A DNA stretch of 64,000 nt, taken from contig JASFAU010000003.1 in the NCBI GenBank assembly GCA_039704465.1, forward strand, positions 1,798,001 to 1,862,000. Reading direction: 5' to 3'. This document shows, piece by piece, positions 51,000 to 62,756 of this stretch. The notes under the pieces were generated by a model. That model had not been told where the DNA came from. It was given only the letters and a program-made list of their open reading frames with translations, and searched no databases. The first letter of the stretch is position 1. Each line of letters starts with the position of its first letter. The DNA is from Plasmodiophora brassicae. Its lineage: Eukaryota > Endomyxa > Phytomyxea > Plasmodiophorida > Plasmodiophoridae. The position numbers and the translations under genes were made by a program.

Positions 51000-51286
51000 A
51001 TGCGCGCCACGTGGACGGTTGACGCCCGCCTTGGGAAGGCGACTCCGTATGCGCGCCTGCAGATGTTGTCGGTGACGGCATCGTCGTCGCGGCGGGATAC
51101 CGGGCGACGATCGCCCCGCCCGGAATCACTAATCGTCAACATTGGTCAGCGCGCGGGCGTGTGCCGAACAGCGTCGTCGCATCCCCTCGTACCGGGCGGA
51201 GGCGCGGCGAACGACAGGGCCTGGGCAGGCGGCAGCGAACCGGCCAGCAGCCCCAGGGCGGCAACGATGACGACGACGACCTTCAT
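51000..51286 (-). CDS. Small predicted secreted protein
   Basis: The ATG at 51286 starts a strong signal peptide (MKVVVVIVAALGLLAGSLPPAQA) followed by LSFAAPPP. The unspliced frame ends soon after. A GTACGAGG...GATTAG intron (about 51190-51130) would extend it with a Ser/Pro-rich tail to about 51000. The total is about 75 aa. No cysteine pattern or domain; the family is unknown. Confidence 0.45.
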
Positions 51287-51480
51287 GCGCGTCATTGATG
51301 GGCCAATACGGTTGTGCGGCAGGGGTCCCGATTCGATCGGTCGAGGAGGAGGTTGCCGGCCCCCCCACGATCACATGACGGGCGGGGGGTACGGTACCCC
51401 TGAGAAGACCAATCCAGAAGGGCCGTGCCGATCGGGGGGCGCACGTGATCGCATAGACGCACCCACAGTCGCCTGGCAGC

Positions 51481-51501
51481 GTGTGTGTGTGTGTGTGTGT
51501 G
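51481..51501. repeat. (TG)n simple repeat
   Basis: A GTGTGTGTGTGTGTGTGTGT run between two small genes, followed by a TATATATATA tract near 51519-51528. Confidence 0.9.
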
Positions 51502-51531
51502 CCCATCAGCGTGTACTTATATATATACGGG

Positions 51532-51933
51532 TTATAACGCAATGCGGGCGGGTGCCGGCGCAGGACGCAGGGCCCCATTGTACCTGGCGTTGAACTCGTC
51601 GATCTCCGCCTGCGACAGGGGTTCGATGCCGCGGTCCTCCACCCAGCCGAACTGCTCCGACAGCTGGACGCGTTCCTCGGGATCGTCCACCTCCAGGAAC
51701 CCGTCGTCCCGCACGTTCGCGCCGGAGCAGGAATTCGGCGGGGCCGACGACGACAAGGCTATACTAGTAGGCGGTCGCTGCGCCGTCACGACGACGTCGG
51801 GATGCCACCCGTCGGCGGCGTCAGCGCCGGGGGGCGGTCGCGGCACGGACGTGCGAAAGGAGGCGGCCACGACGGTGACGACGGTGGCGACCATGGCGAG
51901 CGCGTTGACGAGGTCGCCGAACAGGACCATCAT
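51532..51933 (-). CDS. Small single-pass membrane protein (133 aa)
   Basis: The ATG at 51933 (or 51930) begins MMVLFGDLVNALAMVATVVTVVAASF, an N-terminal signal anchor. The rest is acidic and polar and ends in an EF/LSQ-type segment (FGWVEDRGIEPLSQAEIDEFNARYNG). I do not recognise the family. The upstream frame to 52059 lacks protein-like composition, so I take the start at the hydrophobic segment. Confidence 0.5.
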   Translation of the reverse strand: MMVLFGDLVNALAMVATVVTVVAASFRTSVPRPPPGADAADGWHPDVVVTAQRPPTSIALSSSAPPNSCSGANVRDDGFLEVDDPEERVQLSEQFGWVEDRGIEPLSQAEIDEFNARYNGALRPAPAPARIAL

Positions 51934-52441
51934 TAGGGCACGGATCGACGTGCTGGGCCGGGCCGCGGATCTGCACGGAGGCGCACCCGTTTTCGACGGC
52001 GCTGCGTGGCAGAGTCCCAGGCGGCGGCGGCGGCCCGATCGCTGATAGCAGGCGATCATTTGCCGTCGCGCCCGCGCCGCCTACCTTTTTTTGTGTTCTG
52101 CGCGAACAGGCCGCGCCGGGCCCAGGGTGCTTTGCAGCCCGGCAATCTCGCAGTCGGCCCTCCGCGACGCGCGTGGCCGTCCGTGTCGGGCGGCGTTGTC
52201 TTGTGCGCTGCCCGTGTCTCAAGGGCGTACCGCTATCGCTCTGGACTAACTGGCCCCTCGTCTTAAGGACGCCGCCCAGATCAGGTGTGTCCCGCTGAGA
52301 GAGAGAGACCTAAGGCGCGTTTCAGGTTTGTAGTACTGGCGTGTCGCGGCGACGGACTGGATGCACTGCCGCTAGCGGTGCACAATGTCGGCCACGAAGC
52401 GCCCGGTACATTAAAACAGCGAGTACGGATGATGATATATA
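51934..52441. other. Intergenic, simple repeats only
   Basis: About 500 bp with a GAGAGAGAGA tract near 52300 and no recognised gene. Confidence 0.35.
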
Positions 52442-54724
52442 TTAACGTTGCTCTCCGTGCTCGCCAGCACGCCTCGCCTTCTTTAGTTTTCGAGCCAGAT
52501 GCCGAATTCGCCGCTCCTCCTCTTCTTCGGCAGTGCGATGGGACCGTCGAGACGCCGACGAGCGATGCTTCTTCCGTTTCGATTTGTGGCGCCGGTGCGA
52601 CGACGACTCTGCTGAGCTGGACCGATGCCTGCGTCGCTCTTCGTCGCTGACGGCGGAGCGCTCCCGCGAGCGGTGCTGCCGGGGGCGGGACCCGGACGCT
52701 TCCCTGTCACGGTGCCGGTCGACCGAAGCATCCGGCACGACGGGAACGCGTTCAGCGACGTGCACCACAGGCGAGACGCGATCAGCCGGCGATGGACTTG
52801 CCCCAGCAGTGCTAGGCCCACGATCGGCGGCCGCAACAACGTCAGACGGTTCCGTCAGCGCCGACGCGGGCAGCACGGGGCCGACCACGGCGCGTCGGGC
52901 ACCAGACGACGCCTCGGGCAAAGCCTCGTCGTCCTGCGCCTGCTCCGGCACCACCACCACCTCGTCCTGCTCCTGATCGTCGTCGTCGTCCTCTTCGCTG
53001 TCCGAGAAGATGGCCTTGAACAGATCGACAGGCGGGCGTTCAGGACGCGGCTCCGGGCCGCGATCGTCCGCGTCCCCGTCGTCGGGACGAACGGGCGTCG
53101 GCGCGAGCGTCGTCGCGCGCGGTGCCACCAACGACGGGTGCAGCGTGGCCAGCAGCGTTCGGAAGCGCGCGTCCCGGTCGACGATGGTCGGCTCCGGGAC
53201 GGCGCGACCCTGGAACGGATCGGGGACGCCGAACCGTTTGCAGAGCAGGCGCGGCGGCGCCCACGCGTCCGACTCGCGCGTCAGCGCCCCGAACATGCGC
53301 ATCCGGGCGGCGCTGCTGGCGTCGTGCGGCGCGACAGCGACCGGGCCCTGGTCGGGCGCCGCACCCGGCTCCCGCTTGACGGCGGCGACGGCGTCTGGCG
53401 CCAGTCGGGCGAACTCGTCCGCCTCCAGCGCGCTCCGCCACGTGGCCTGCGTCGCGTCGCCGGCGCCGCCCGCCCCCTGCTTCATGTACTGCACGAACCG
53501 GGCCTGCTTCGCCGGGTCGTCCGGGTAGTGCACCGCGACGGGCGCCGACGCGTCCGCGCCGACGCGCAGCGTTTCGCCGACGCGGAACATGCTGGACAGG
53601 GAGGCGGACAGGCGCGCGCGGTCGTCCGCCGATATCAGCTCGAACACGGACGCGGGCCTCGCCTCGGGCTCGACGGCGGCGGCGGCGTCGCCGAGCGCGA
53701 TCGCGCGTTGCCTCGGCGTCAGCAGCACGGCCCGGTACCGTTCGAGGCGCGGCGCGATCGTCACCTGTTCGGGCAGCTGGACCGCGTCGGCCCGGTAGTC
53801 GTCGGGGACGACGACGCGGGACGACAGCGTTGCCGTTCCCCTCAGGTCGGGCGGCGTCCCCTGCATTGCCTTGACGAACCCGGGCACGGCAGCGCGCGGC
53901 GCATCGGACCGGGGCGGCGGCGACGACGCCGCGGCAACGTCGTCGTACTCGTCGGTGATGGCGGCGTCGTACTGGTCGCCGGCGAGCAGCGACGACAGGC
54001 GGAGCTGTGTGGGTTCGGGCGTGTACCCGAGCCCGTACGCGTCGTTCTTGGGCGGGGCAACGCCGGTCGGCGGCGGTTCCACGTTGAACGACCGCAGCGC
54101 GGCACGTGGCCTGCCGATGGTCGGGTTGGAACGCGACCATCCCATTCGCTGCATCAGCATGACGCCGATGGTGCGGACGACGACGTCGATGTGCGGCACG
54201 GGGCCGGACGTGGCCGGGGCGGTCGTCGTCGACGACGCGAATTGCGTCTGGGGGCGCAGGGCGACCTGCTCGGCGAGGTCCTCGTCGTCCATGAAGTCCT
54301 CGGGACGCGACGGCTGCGACGGGCGCTGCGTCGCCACATCGGCCCGGCGCGACGAGACGAACGTCGACGGGGTGAACCCGGCCAGCGACCCGACCGTGTT
54401 GAAGTACCCGGCTGACCACCCACTGCACACTGGAGGTCAGTGTCCGGGTCGCAGCCATGGCCATTACGGCGTATTGGTTTACCCATGGAATGCGCCGTGA
54501 AGGCGCTGCCCGCCGCGATAGTCACTGACCAATCCGGATTGCAATTCTACGTTGACGTCAGCCGCGACACTCCCCGTCGAACCACGTCACTGACCTTGCT
54601 TGTACCGGTCGGACGGCTGCGACGGGCGCCCCGACTCGCCTGCAGACGACGCTGCCGCGCGGGGGCGTCCGGTCAGCGGCGTGCCGAGGAACGCAGCCGG
54701 CTCGGTTTTCAGCGACGACGCCAT
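52442..54724 (-). CDS. GPATCH1: G-patch domain-containing protein 1 (GPATCH1/TOUGH family)
   Basis: Three exons, 54724-54606, 54524-54483 and 54422-52442, giving 713 aa. The middle exon is only 42 nt and rebuilds the family start RDYRGGQRLHGAFHGGWSAGYFNTVGS..GFTPSTFVSSR. Also visible are PEDFMDDEDL, a reduced G-patch (LMQRMGWSR), NDAYGLGYTPE and ARFVQYMKQG. The conserved RMRMFGALTRESDAWAPPRLLCKRFGVPDPF follows. The C-terminus has an acidic stretch and an Arg/Ser-rich tail (RSRERSAVSDEERRRHRSS). GPATCH1 proteins associate with the spliceosome and RNA helicases. The Gly residues that define the G-patch are largely lost, which is unusual. Confidence 0.93.
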
Positions 54725-54787
54725 CGACGATCGACCCGGCGCCCCGGTCTGCGCCAGTCCGGAGCTGCATCGCGCCGCGGACTTACC

Positions 54788-55784
54788 CTACGGTAGGTCA
54801 CCACCGGCACCAGGCCTGGCCCTGTACGGGCAGTGTTCTTGCAGGAAGCGGACATAGTCGATGGAGCCGCTGGAGCCGATCCGGTACAGGTCGACCATAT
54901 GGCTGATGTGGTCCGCGCCTGGAAGGCGGCCGTCCAGCGCAGAGCGGAACGTGGCTTCAGGGATGCGCCCACGACAGTCCGCGTCGGCGTTGGTCAGGAG
55001 CTTCCACAGGTCCAGATGGCAGCGATCTTGCAAAGCACGGTGCACGTCGTGCACTATACTGGCACGACGTGCGGAATGCTGCGCGCGGACAGGGCACGGT
55101 TCGCTCATGCTCGGCTCTGGCGACTGTCTCGGGGGTCGGATCCAGGATTCCGGGCAGTGAGGCACGTCTGAAACGTGCTTCGTTCTGGGTTCGTCAGGAG
55201 GGAACTGCCTGGGATGGCGACGCTGGCAACTGCTCATTCTGACAATAACGGGAAGTAATTCGAACACCTGAGTCCGCCCGGTGGGTGAGACATGTACGTT
55301 CTAGAGAATGGGCTTTCGCACTGACTGCATTGTATGGTAGTCTCCCGTTAGCACCCAGTCGCTGCATATGCATGCGAAGAATGGTGTGATCAATGGGAAC
55401 GCCGAATGCCGAGAGGATCGCCACTAGGTCATCTACAGAGAAGCCTTCAGTGACGACTGCCGGCATGGGGAAGCAGACGGGCACGCGATACCAAGCGATA
55501 GATTGATCTGCAGCGACCGGTGACGCTCTAGGAAGGAGGACAGATCGCGAACGCTCGTCGTCGACATGGTCGCCAGCAGCGCCCGCTTTAATGACTCGCG
55601 GTACCTCACGGCGATCCAGGGTCACGAAGCCGATGATATCGCAACGGAATTGGGCTCCTAACCCAGGTCGCATTTGCGTACGTTGTGCTCTGACATACCG
55701 CGCTCCATGCGGGCTGGCTTGGGACGATCGTGTGGTCGACTTTGCAATACCGTGGCCTTGATCATGTACCAGCTCTGCGGCCAC
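54788..55784 (-). CDS. EF-hand calcium-binding-like protein (exon model incomplete)
   Basis: Two minus-strand blocks in different frames carry EF-hand-like helix-loop-helix sequence. One is FSVDDLVAILSAFGVPIDHTILRMHMQRLGANGRLPYNAV (about 55440-55320). The other is LWKLLTNADADCRGRIPEATFRSALDG..ISHMVDLYRIGSSGSIDYVRFLQEH (about 55030-54830). DADCRGRIPEATF has the D-x-D-x-x-G-x-I loop of a working site; the last loop lacks acidic ligands. A preceding segment (DIIGFVTLDRREVPRVIKAG) looks like another degenerate hand. The splice between blocks (55320-55160) is not fixed. It is a likely calcium sensor of unknown partner. Confidence 0.6.
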
Positions 55785-56229
55785 TGATCAGCCGCCCCGC
55801 AGGAGTTGAGTGGACAACCTACTCGCACTCCTGAGAGAGCGTGCGGTTCTCCAGCAGACCTCGAACCCGGCCCTTGTACGGGTTGCTTGGTCGATGCGGA
55901 AACCCGAGCTGGACCTGGTGGAGCAGACCTAGACATTGGCTGAATCGCGAGTTGGAACAGCGTACACCAGCATGGAGGTCACCGTTCGGCGTTCGCATTG
56001 ATAGGACCACGTACGCAAGCACGTCCCGCCCGTCATTACAGCGGTCCGTGCGTCGATCGGGCCACGTTTGCTTAAGTGTGCCTCATAATCCGGCCGCGGT
56101 TGGACAGGCCAGGAAAGAGTCCCTGCATGTGACGAATTGTTGTTATGTCGGCTCAAGCGGGCATGTCAGCACGGCGCATGACCGTGGCGGAGTCCGCCGT
56201 GGTCCGAGCCGCACTGAACGTCGCGGACA
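55785..56229. other. Intergenic between the divergent EF-hand and EAPP genes
   Basis: About 440 bp. It may hold further 5' exons of the EF-hand gene (for example the frame ending KCDLG near 55660) and the EAPP promoter. Nothing else recognised. Confidence 0.35.
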
Positions 56230-56892
56230 ATGGACATCGACGGCAGGGGTGGCACTAGCAGCGGCCACCCTGACGGCGAGGGCGGACGTCCGCAACTTGG
56301 GCAAACGCTGGCCGACAGCTGGGCTGATGATGATTACGACAAAGAGGATTTGAAGTATAAATCCGAGGATGAGCTGTACGATGAGGGATTGGACGAGGAG
56401 GACGCGAAGTGGATCCGGGAAATGTGCGGCGGGAGTGACGCCACTGATGCCATCCTGTCATGCCCCGCGTGCTTCACAACTGGTATGTCGTGCTGACGAC
56501 AATTGGTGCATATGGGCATGTCGATTGACGTCGCCCCCACTCCCTGTAGTTAGCATGCTGTGCCAGCGGCACGAACGATTCGCCAACCAGTACCGGTATG
56601 GAGGACGAGATCTGACCGGGGATCCAGCCGACTAATCAGCTGGCACAGGGCCGTATTTGTGCAGAATGTCGTGGTCGACGAGAACCAAACCGTGTCGCCG
56701 ATGGATGATGCTCCATTGGAACCAGGCGAGACGTACTGTCCCGTTTTCTGCAAAGTTTGCCGCGTTGAGATTGGCGTGCGCGACGCAGATGAGGTCCTGC
56801 ACCATGGGCTCGTTATCCGTCCGCGTTCCGGTTACCCTAACCGCGATGTACAGGTCTATCACTTCTTCCACGTCCTGCCCAGCCAAACCTGA
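56230..56892 (+). CDS. EAPP: EAPP (E2F-associated phosphoprotein) family zinc-binding protein
   Basis: Four exons, 56230-56482, 56550-56595, 56640-56793 and 56854-56892, giving 163 aa with all phases matching. Exon 1 is acidic (DELYDEGLDEEDAKW) and ends SDATDAILSCPACFTT. Exon 2 adds MLCQRHERFANQYR. Exon 3 adds the FVQN..V block and VFCKVCRVEIGVRDADE. Exon 4 adds VYHFFHVLPSQT. SCPAC.TT..CQRHE..QYR and C..C..EV...D.DEVYHFF are the EAPP signature, with CxxC pairs that likely bind zinc. The family is conserved in eukaryotes and nuclear; in animals it modulates E2F. Confidence 0.93.
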
Positions 56893-57441
56893 TGCTGCAT
56901 CGTCGACCTGCGTTTCGCATTCGGCCATTGCTTCACGCCCGATGTCGCTGCGGTAGTGCCGACGCCCGCCACGATAGCAGCCGGGCATCACCGATGCTGG
57001 AAGCGAGTTTCATAATAATAACGTTCACCCGAGGGAGTGAGTTGTTTAACGGCGCTCGCGTTCGCACTCTGCTGCTTCCGGGACCGGCGTCGCCAGCATG
57101 GCCGTTTGCTTGCGTGAATTCTTGGCAGCACAACACAATGCGACCGTCGCCTGGAAACGTACGCACAGCGATTCCTGGTGCAGAGACACCTTCCCATTCC
57201 GTTTCGCGATGCGTGCCCGATGACGGGTCGCCATTGACCAGCATGCGGTCGAATTCGAACCCAGTCGTAGTAGCAGGTTGCTTGGTGGATGCTGTTGGTT
57301 GGTGCATGACCACCAATAGGTACACGGCCAGCTGTTCGCTGTTGTGGTTCAAGGCGCTATCGTGCTGGCGATGGCGCTGTGCGTGCACTGCCCCTAGGGC
57401 TGCCTTGTATTGGTCGACGGGGCCATGTGGACCCTGCGTTC
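56893..57441. other. Intergenic, nothing recognised
   Basis: About 550 bp between the EAPP stop and the convergent GPI-type protein gene. No domains in any frame. Confidence 0.35.
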
Positions 57442-58056
57442 TTAGGCGGCGATGGCGGCAACGACGACGGCGACGACAGCGGCGCTGACGGTGACCTCGG
57501 ACGACATGGCGGCGGACCTGCCGTCGCCCAGAATGAGGTTGACGCCGTGACCTCCCTGGGACTTCTCGTTGGACGACAAGGCGGCGGAACTGCCATCGCC
57601 CAAGAGGAGTTCGTCGAGATCCCGCTGGGCCTTCTCGAACACTCGGTCCAGCAGGGCCTTGGCGTCGGGGTCGTGCTCGACGAGCCTGGCGACGTCGCCG
57701 TACTCGGCCTTCAGGGCGGCCTTCTTGCCGTCGACAATCGAGGACACCTTGGCGCGGCGCTGCTTCATCTGCTGCTCGGTGGCCACGCCGGTGACGCTGA
57801 GCGCCTTGCCCACGTCCGTCCCGGCCTGTTCGACGGTGTTGATGGCGATTTCTATGAACCCGGCCACGTCCAGATTACCGGCCAGGATGGCAAGAAGAAT
57901 CGCGTTGCTCCTTCCCTCCATTGCCGGATCCTTCCGCATATCCTTGAGAATGTCGTCGTACGTCTTCGACGGGTCTGCAAGCCGTTTGTCGTTCGACGCA
58001 GCCATCAGGCCGGCCAGGGATGCGCCGGCGATCAGGACGACCAGGCGGTTGAACAT
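57442..58056 (-). CDS. Predicted GPI-anchored surface protein (204 aa)
   Basis: A single exon from the ATG at 58056. The signal peptide is MFNRLVVLIAGASLAGLMAAS. The mature region is helical (DILKDMRKDPAMEGRSNAILLAILAGNLDVAGFIEIAINTVEQAG) with a later charged coiled-coil-like stretch (VARLVEHDPDAKALLDRVFEKAQRDLDEL). A Gly/Ser linker repeats LGDG.S.A.SS twice. The C-terminus (VTVSAAVVAVVVAAIAA) is a GPI-attachment-type hydrophobic tail with no charged residues after it. The family is unknown; it is probably a cell-surface protein. Confidence 0.7.
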   Translation of the reverse strand: MFNRLVVLIAGASLAGLMAASNDKRLADPSKTYDDILKDMRKDPAMEGRSNAILLAILAGNLDVAGFIEIAINTVEQAGTDVGKALSVTGVATEQQMKQRRAKVSSIVDGKKAALKAEYGDVARLVEHDPDAKALLDRVFEKAQRDLDELLLGDGSSAALSSNEKSQGGHGVNLILGDGRSAAMSSEVTVSAAVVAVVVAAIAA

Positions 58057-58547
58057 TGACGGCGGCGGGCGCGAACGTGACGCGGATAGGCAATGTACAG
58101 GACGTTCAGGAGGCGTGCGGCACCGCGAACTAATATGGATATGGCGGGCACAGGGGGACGATTGGGACCTTCCGGTCGGACGCGCGGGCGCCCGTGCGAT
58201 CGATCGGTTTGACACGGGTGTGGGGCCTGGCCGGCGTCAGCAACCTCGTGACTCACTGCTGCTGACATCGGTCGACAGGGCGCGCTGACGCAAAGACCGG
58301 GCACGCAGGATGCATGTGATATCAGGGGACGACGTATACCAGGGAAGTCGACCTTGCAAGACGTATCTCCCTGCGCGAGGCGTCGCTGAACTGTTGTGGC
58401 GCGACTCAAGCGAACCACCGGGCAGGTTCCTGGGACGAATGATGCACCGGCGTGCTCTACACGACGCCCTGGGATGGCACTGCCAAATGTGATCGAGGGG
58501 TCGAACACAGACATGCCCTGTATGTCACGCCCGGTACACTAACTAGA
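58057..58547. other. Intergenic, nothing recognised
   Basis: About 490 bp between the GPI-type gene start and the CAND1 stop. It should contain the promoter of the former. Confidence 0.35.
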
Positions 58548-61500
58548 TCAGGGTGACGAGCGCCTGGGTTTCGCGGTCAAGCCGTCGAGCATCTCGGCGA
58601 GGACCGCCGTCTTGAGGACCTGCTGGTAGAAGACGTGGAACTTGGGGCACTCAGTGACGACTCCGCTCAGGCTGTGCAGAGCGTGCATCGTGCGCACGAA
58701 TGCCAGCAGGGCGGCCCGCGCGTCCGAGTCGGCCGGCGAGCGCTTCAGCTGCGTCAGCCTCGCCTTGACAGCGGGCATCATCCGATCGGGCAGGTCCTCG
58801 AGGAAGCCCAGCGGCTCCGAGTGCGGGATCGTGGACGACACCCATAGGATCAGGTCGTACGCCTGCAGGTGCAGGTCCCGGTCGGGATCGCCCAGCCCAT
58901 GTTTGGACATCGCGTCGAGCACCGCACGAGCGAACGGGACCACGTCCGCGCCGGTGACGACATCGCGAAGAACACGAAGGCACCCGTAGGCGGCCAGCCG
59001 CAGCACCAGACCCTCGTCGACGGTCTCTGCCAACGTTGCCCACGATCACCAACGGCCAGATGCGGGCGCCGACGACGACGACGCCGCGTACCTTTGAACT
59101 GGCCGAAATCAATCTGACGGATGAGTTCGTGGCGGACGCGGACGCTTCCCAGCACGGCGGGAACGATGACGTCGAGCACGTGCTGGCGCGTCAGAAGGCG
59201 CCTCGATGCCGACTGCAGCATGGCGGTGACGGCGATGAACGCCTGACGCTGGACTTCGATGTCCGACGCCGACAGAAGCGCCAGGATCCGGCCCGGAGAC
59301 ACGGACGACACCACCGGCGAACTGAACGAGAACGCAAACGCGGTCACCACTGTCGACAGCGTCCTCGGCGAGCTCGACGACAGATGCGATTCGGCGTCAG
59401 GAACCATGACGTCGGGAGCCAGAATCAGGAGCTTCCCCAGGCATTCGGACACCATCAGACGTACGCCTGCAACAGGACAGTCAGTAGGGAGCGCGCGCAG
59501 GCGGCCATCGCGACCGAAACGCCATCGTGCCTTCATCGGCGGACTCGGCGTATCGCCAGAGGATGCGGGCGAACGCATCGAGATGGTCGCGCTGCACGTG
59601 CAGGGTGGCAGAGTTGACCAGGAGCTCCTTGAGCGAGTGCAGCAGGAAGTACGAGTTGGCGGCGTCGTGCGTTTCCAGGTTGGCGACAATGGGCGCAATC
59701 AGGACGTTGTTCCCGGCGGCGCATTGCCCCAGCGCGGTCGACGCCGCCGCCTTCACCGACTCGTTGCCGTCGGACGCCAACGATAGCAGCAACGGGAACA
59801 GGGCCTGGACCTGGGCACCCGGCAGACGGTGGCGCTCGCCAACGGCCCCGATCACGAACAGCGACAGCTGCCGGTCAGCATTCGGGTCCTGGAACGTCTG
59901 CAGCAGCGACGTCACGGCAGCGTCCAGGCTGTCAGCGGCGCCCCTCGTCATGCACGTTGCAATGGCGACCGCCAGCGGCGAATAGCAGGCCGGCGGGAAC
60001 CCCGGCCGTTTCGACAGATCCGTCAGGCGCGACAGCAACGACGCGTAGTACTTCCCGCCAGACAGTGTGGCGATCGACGCCAGAACGGCGTTCAGGGCGG
60101 CGAGCGCTGGACGCGGCAACGTTTCCGACTTGGCGATCGCGTCGCACGACAGGTTGACGATGCCGGTGACGACCGGCTCGGGGACGGCCTGGACCCGCGC
60201 CAACAGGTTCGCCAGGACCGAGGCCACAATCGTCAGCAGCGCCGCATCCGCCTCGGATGCCGACATCAACGACGACTGCAACGATGACAGGGTGGTCAGC
60301 GCCCGATACAGGACGGGCTGCTGGAACGCGCTGGCGAACTTGCCCAGGTACGCGTCGACGAGGTCGACAACCTCGTACAGCAGGCCGGGCTCCTTGGCGT
60401 CCAGCAGATCCAGAGCCGCCGTCGTGCACGACGACGCATAGGCAGACAGAGCATCGGGAGCGTACTCGCCCCGCGCCATGGTCGTCAGGGCGTGCACGGC
60501 CGCAACGCGACACGACTTGTCCTGAGCGAGCGTCAGCAGACGCTCCACGACGACCTGCACGACGCCCTGGTCGCTGCCGTGCCCACTGGCAACGTACACG
60601 CTGAGAACGCGGCACGCGCCCTCGGACGGCAACGCCAGGACGGTTCGCAGGATGGCGGACAGGTCCACAGGGCGGCCGCGAACGGCATGGCAAACGGCGG
60701 CCATGGCGGCGAACACGCCAGGTTGCAATTTGGCATTCGTCATTGACGGATCGGTCAGCGTGGTGACGACAGCGGGAACGTCAATGTCGGGTGGCGACGC
60801 GGACGCGAGGACCTCGCGCAGCGCTTCCAGAGCGACCATCTGGACGGAGACGTCGCGACCGTCGCGGCAAACCTGGAGAACGGGAGCCAGGACAAGGCCG
60901 GTCGGTGGGCGTATCGCACGAATCAATTCCAGGAGGGTCGTCGTCGCGGGCAGGCTTGCCGACGTCGACGCCGAGCCAAGGTGATGCATCAGAGACGCCA
61001 CGAGCGCTGGGCACGCCTTGGCAATCACACCAGTCGCCGACCTACAGCACGACAGAACTGTCATCGACGCCAATGATGGGGATGATGCATGATCGGAGGC
61101 GTTACCCAGCGGAATGGGCAGCGGCATCCAGGAGCGGCGCGTTGCGACAAGCGACCGCGATGACGCTGAAGACCTGTGTCTGGACGGCAGGTTCGCGTTC
61201 GGCCAGTCGTTGACGGGCGGCGTCAACGATATCGGGGAGCGCCTTGATGACGACAGCGGCTAGGTCATGCGCTTCAACCAGCGCGATCAGCACGTTGCAC
61301 GACGCCAGACGAACCTTCCAAGTCGTGTCACCAGCGTCATCAGCGCCGGTGGCGTCGACTTCGAGGCCCCAGTCGTCACCGTCGCCGCCGCCGTCATCCC
61401 ACTCGCCGTCAGCATCCGTCATCGTCTCGTCATCATCGGCGACAAAGTTCGGGTCCAGCGGAAGCAGCGACAGGGTGAGTTTGACGAGACCAGCGACGAA

Positions 61501-62756
61501 AGGCGTCATCTGTTTCGGGGACGACGCCACCAGCGATTCGAATATGGTCAGGGCGTGCTGGCGAACGGACACGATCGTCTCCTCGGCGTCGGATAGGGCC
61601 GGCGCATGACGAAGCTGTGCCAGCGATTCCAGCACCGGCACCAGCTGAGCAATGTACGGGGCCATGCGCGCGCCCACCTTCAAGCACACACATTCCAGGG
61701 TGAACACGAGCGCTGCCGTCCGCCGAGACTGATTCCCTAGGTAGGCAGCGGGCGGCACAACCCGTTACAAACGTGGACGGCAATCGGACGCGGTGACGCG
61801 CGTGACACCTTGTTGAGGGGCCTGCCCGATGAGATGCCGGACGAGTTGGTCCAGCATGGACGGGGTGGCGATACCGGCGAACGACTTGATCAGGATCGGA
61901 ATCGACGTATCGTCATGGGCGTCCGTGCCCAGCAGGCCGAGGAGAATGGCCAGAATGTCCTGCAGGTGGGCGTCGCCAAACGACGACGACGGGAAGTGAC
62001 CCATCAGGCTCTGCAAGAGGACCAGGCAGGGGGCCCGGTCCGTCTCGTACGACTCACGGTCCGCGCCCTGATCCCGACGAAGAATCTTCAGGATCGGCGG
62101 CAGCAGCTGCTTGGTCACCTACGAGGAGAGCAGCGAATCGTCAGACCGCTGGCTATACCCGAGCTCGACACGAACGACACGGACGAGTTCGCCCAGGTCA
62201 ACGGGAACGTAATCAAGGATGACGCGTAGACCCTCGGCGTACATATCGCGGAGCGATGCATCACCGGTACGGGACAGTGACCCGAGCGCGCTGCGGCAAC
62301 GGTCACCATGGTCTCGTACCGCTGCGGAAGAGTGCATCCGTACCTGACGATCTCGATGACCTCGCTGGTCTCGAATTTCTGCACGATCGAGCACAAGCTG
62401 TTGCCGTCGTGGGAGTTAGTGTTTCGGCGCAGACATAATGGATGGAGGCATGGATGGATCGGTACCAGTTCAGGGCAATCGCCTGTACGTCGCTGGAGGA
62501 ATCCTGGAGGCGCTTGAAGATCTCCTGACGGACAGTGGCCTGCATGGCGGCGTCCAGGTTCGGCAGCGACTCGATCATGCTCTTGAGGTCGGAGATGGCC
62601 ATATACCGCTCGTCCTTGTCGTGATGTTGCATCTGCGCACGCATGCCACCCCGTCGGTGTCACTGGCAACGACGACGGTCCGCAGGGGCACGGCGATACC
62701 CGTTGCAGCAGGGCGCGCATATCGTCGACGGCGGCGCTGGCGCTCGCCATCGCCAT
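58548..62756 (-). CDS. CAND1: CAND1/TIP120 cullin exchange factor
   Basis: Nine exons by hand. Boundaries placed: 62756-62700, 62632-62466, 62397-62344, 62290 to about 62165, about 62107-61809, 61736-61106, 61041 to about 59540, about 59472-59092 and 59026-58548. The start MASASAAVDDMRALLQR splices to MQHHDKDERYMAISDLKSM, matching the CAND1 N-terminus. HEAT repeats fill the protein. An acidic insertion (DDDETMTDADGEWDDGGGDGDDW) precedes TTWKVRLASCNVL, as in animal CAND1. The C-terminus shows VSECLGKL, VRHELIRQIDFGQFKETVDEGLVLR, all family blocks. The product is about 1,200 aa, close to the usual length. It binds unneddylated cullin-Rbx1 and swaps SCF substrate receptors. One junction near 59540 fits only as a GC-AG intron. 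Confidence 0.93.

Noticed and set aside
52625..54415. Plus-strand frame opposite GPATCH1
   Set aside because: Arg/Val-rich antisense shadow; GPATCH1 motifs define the real strand.
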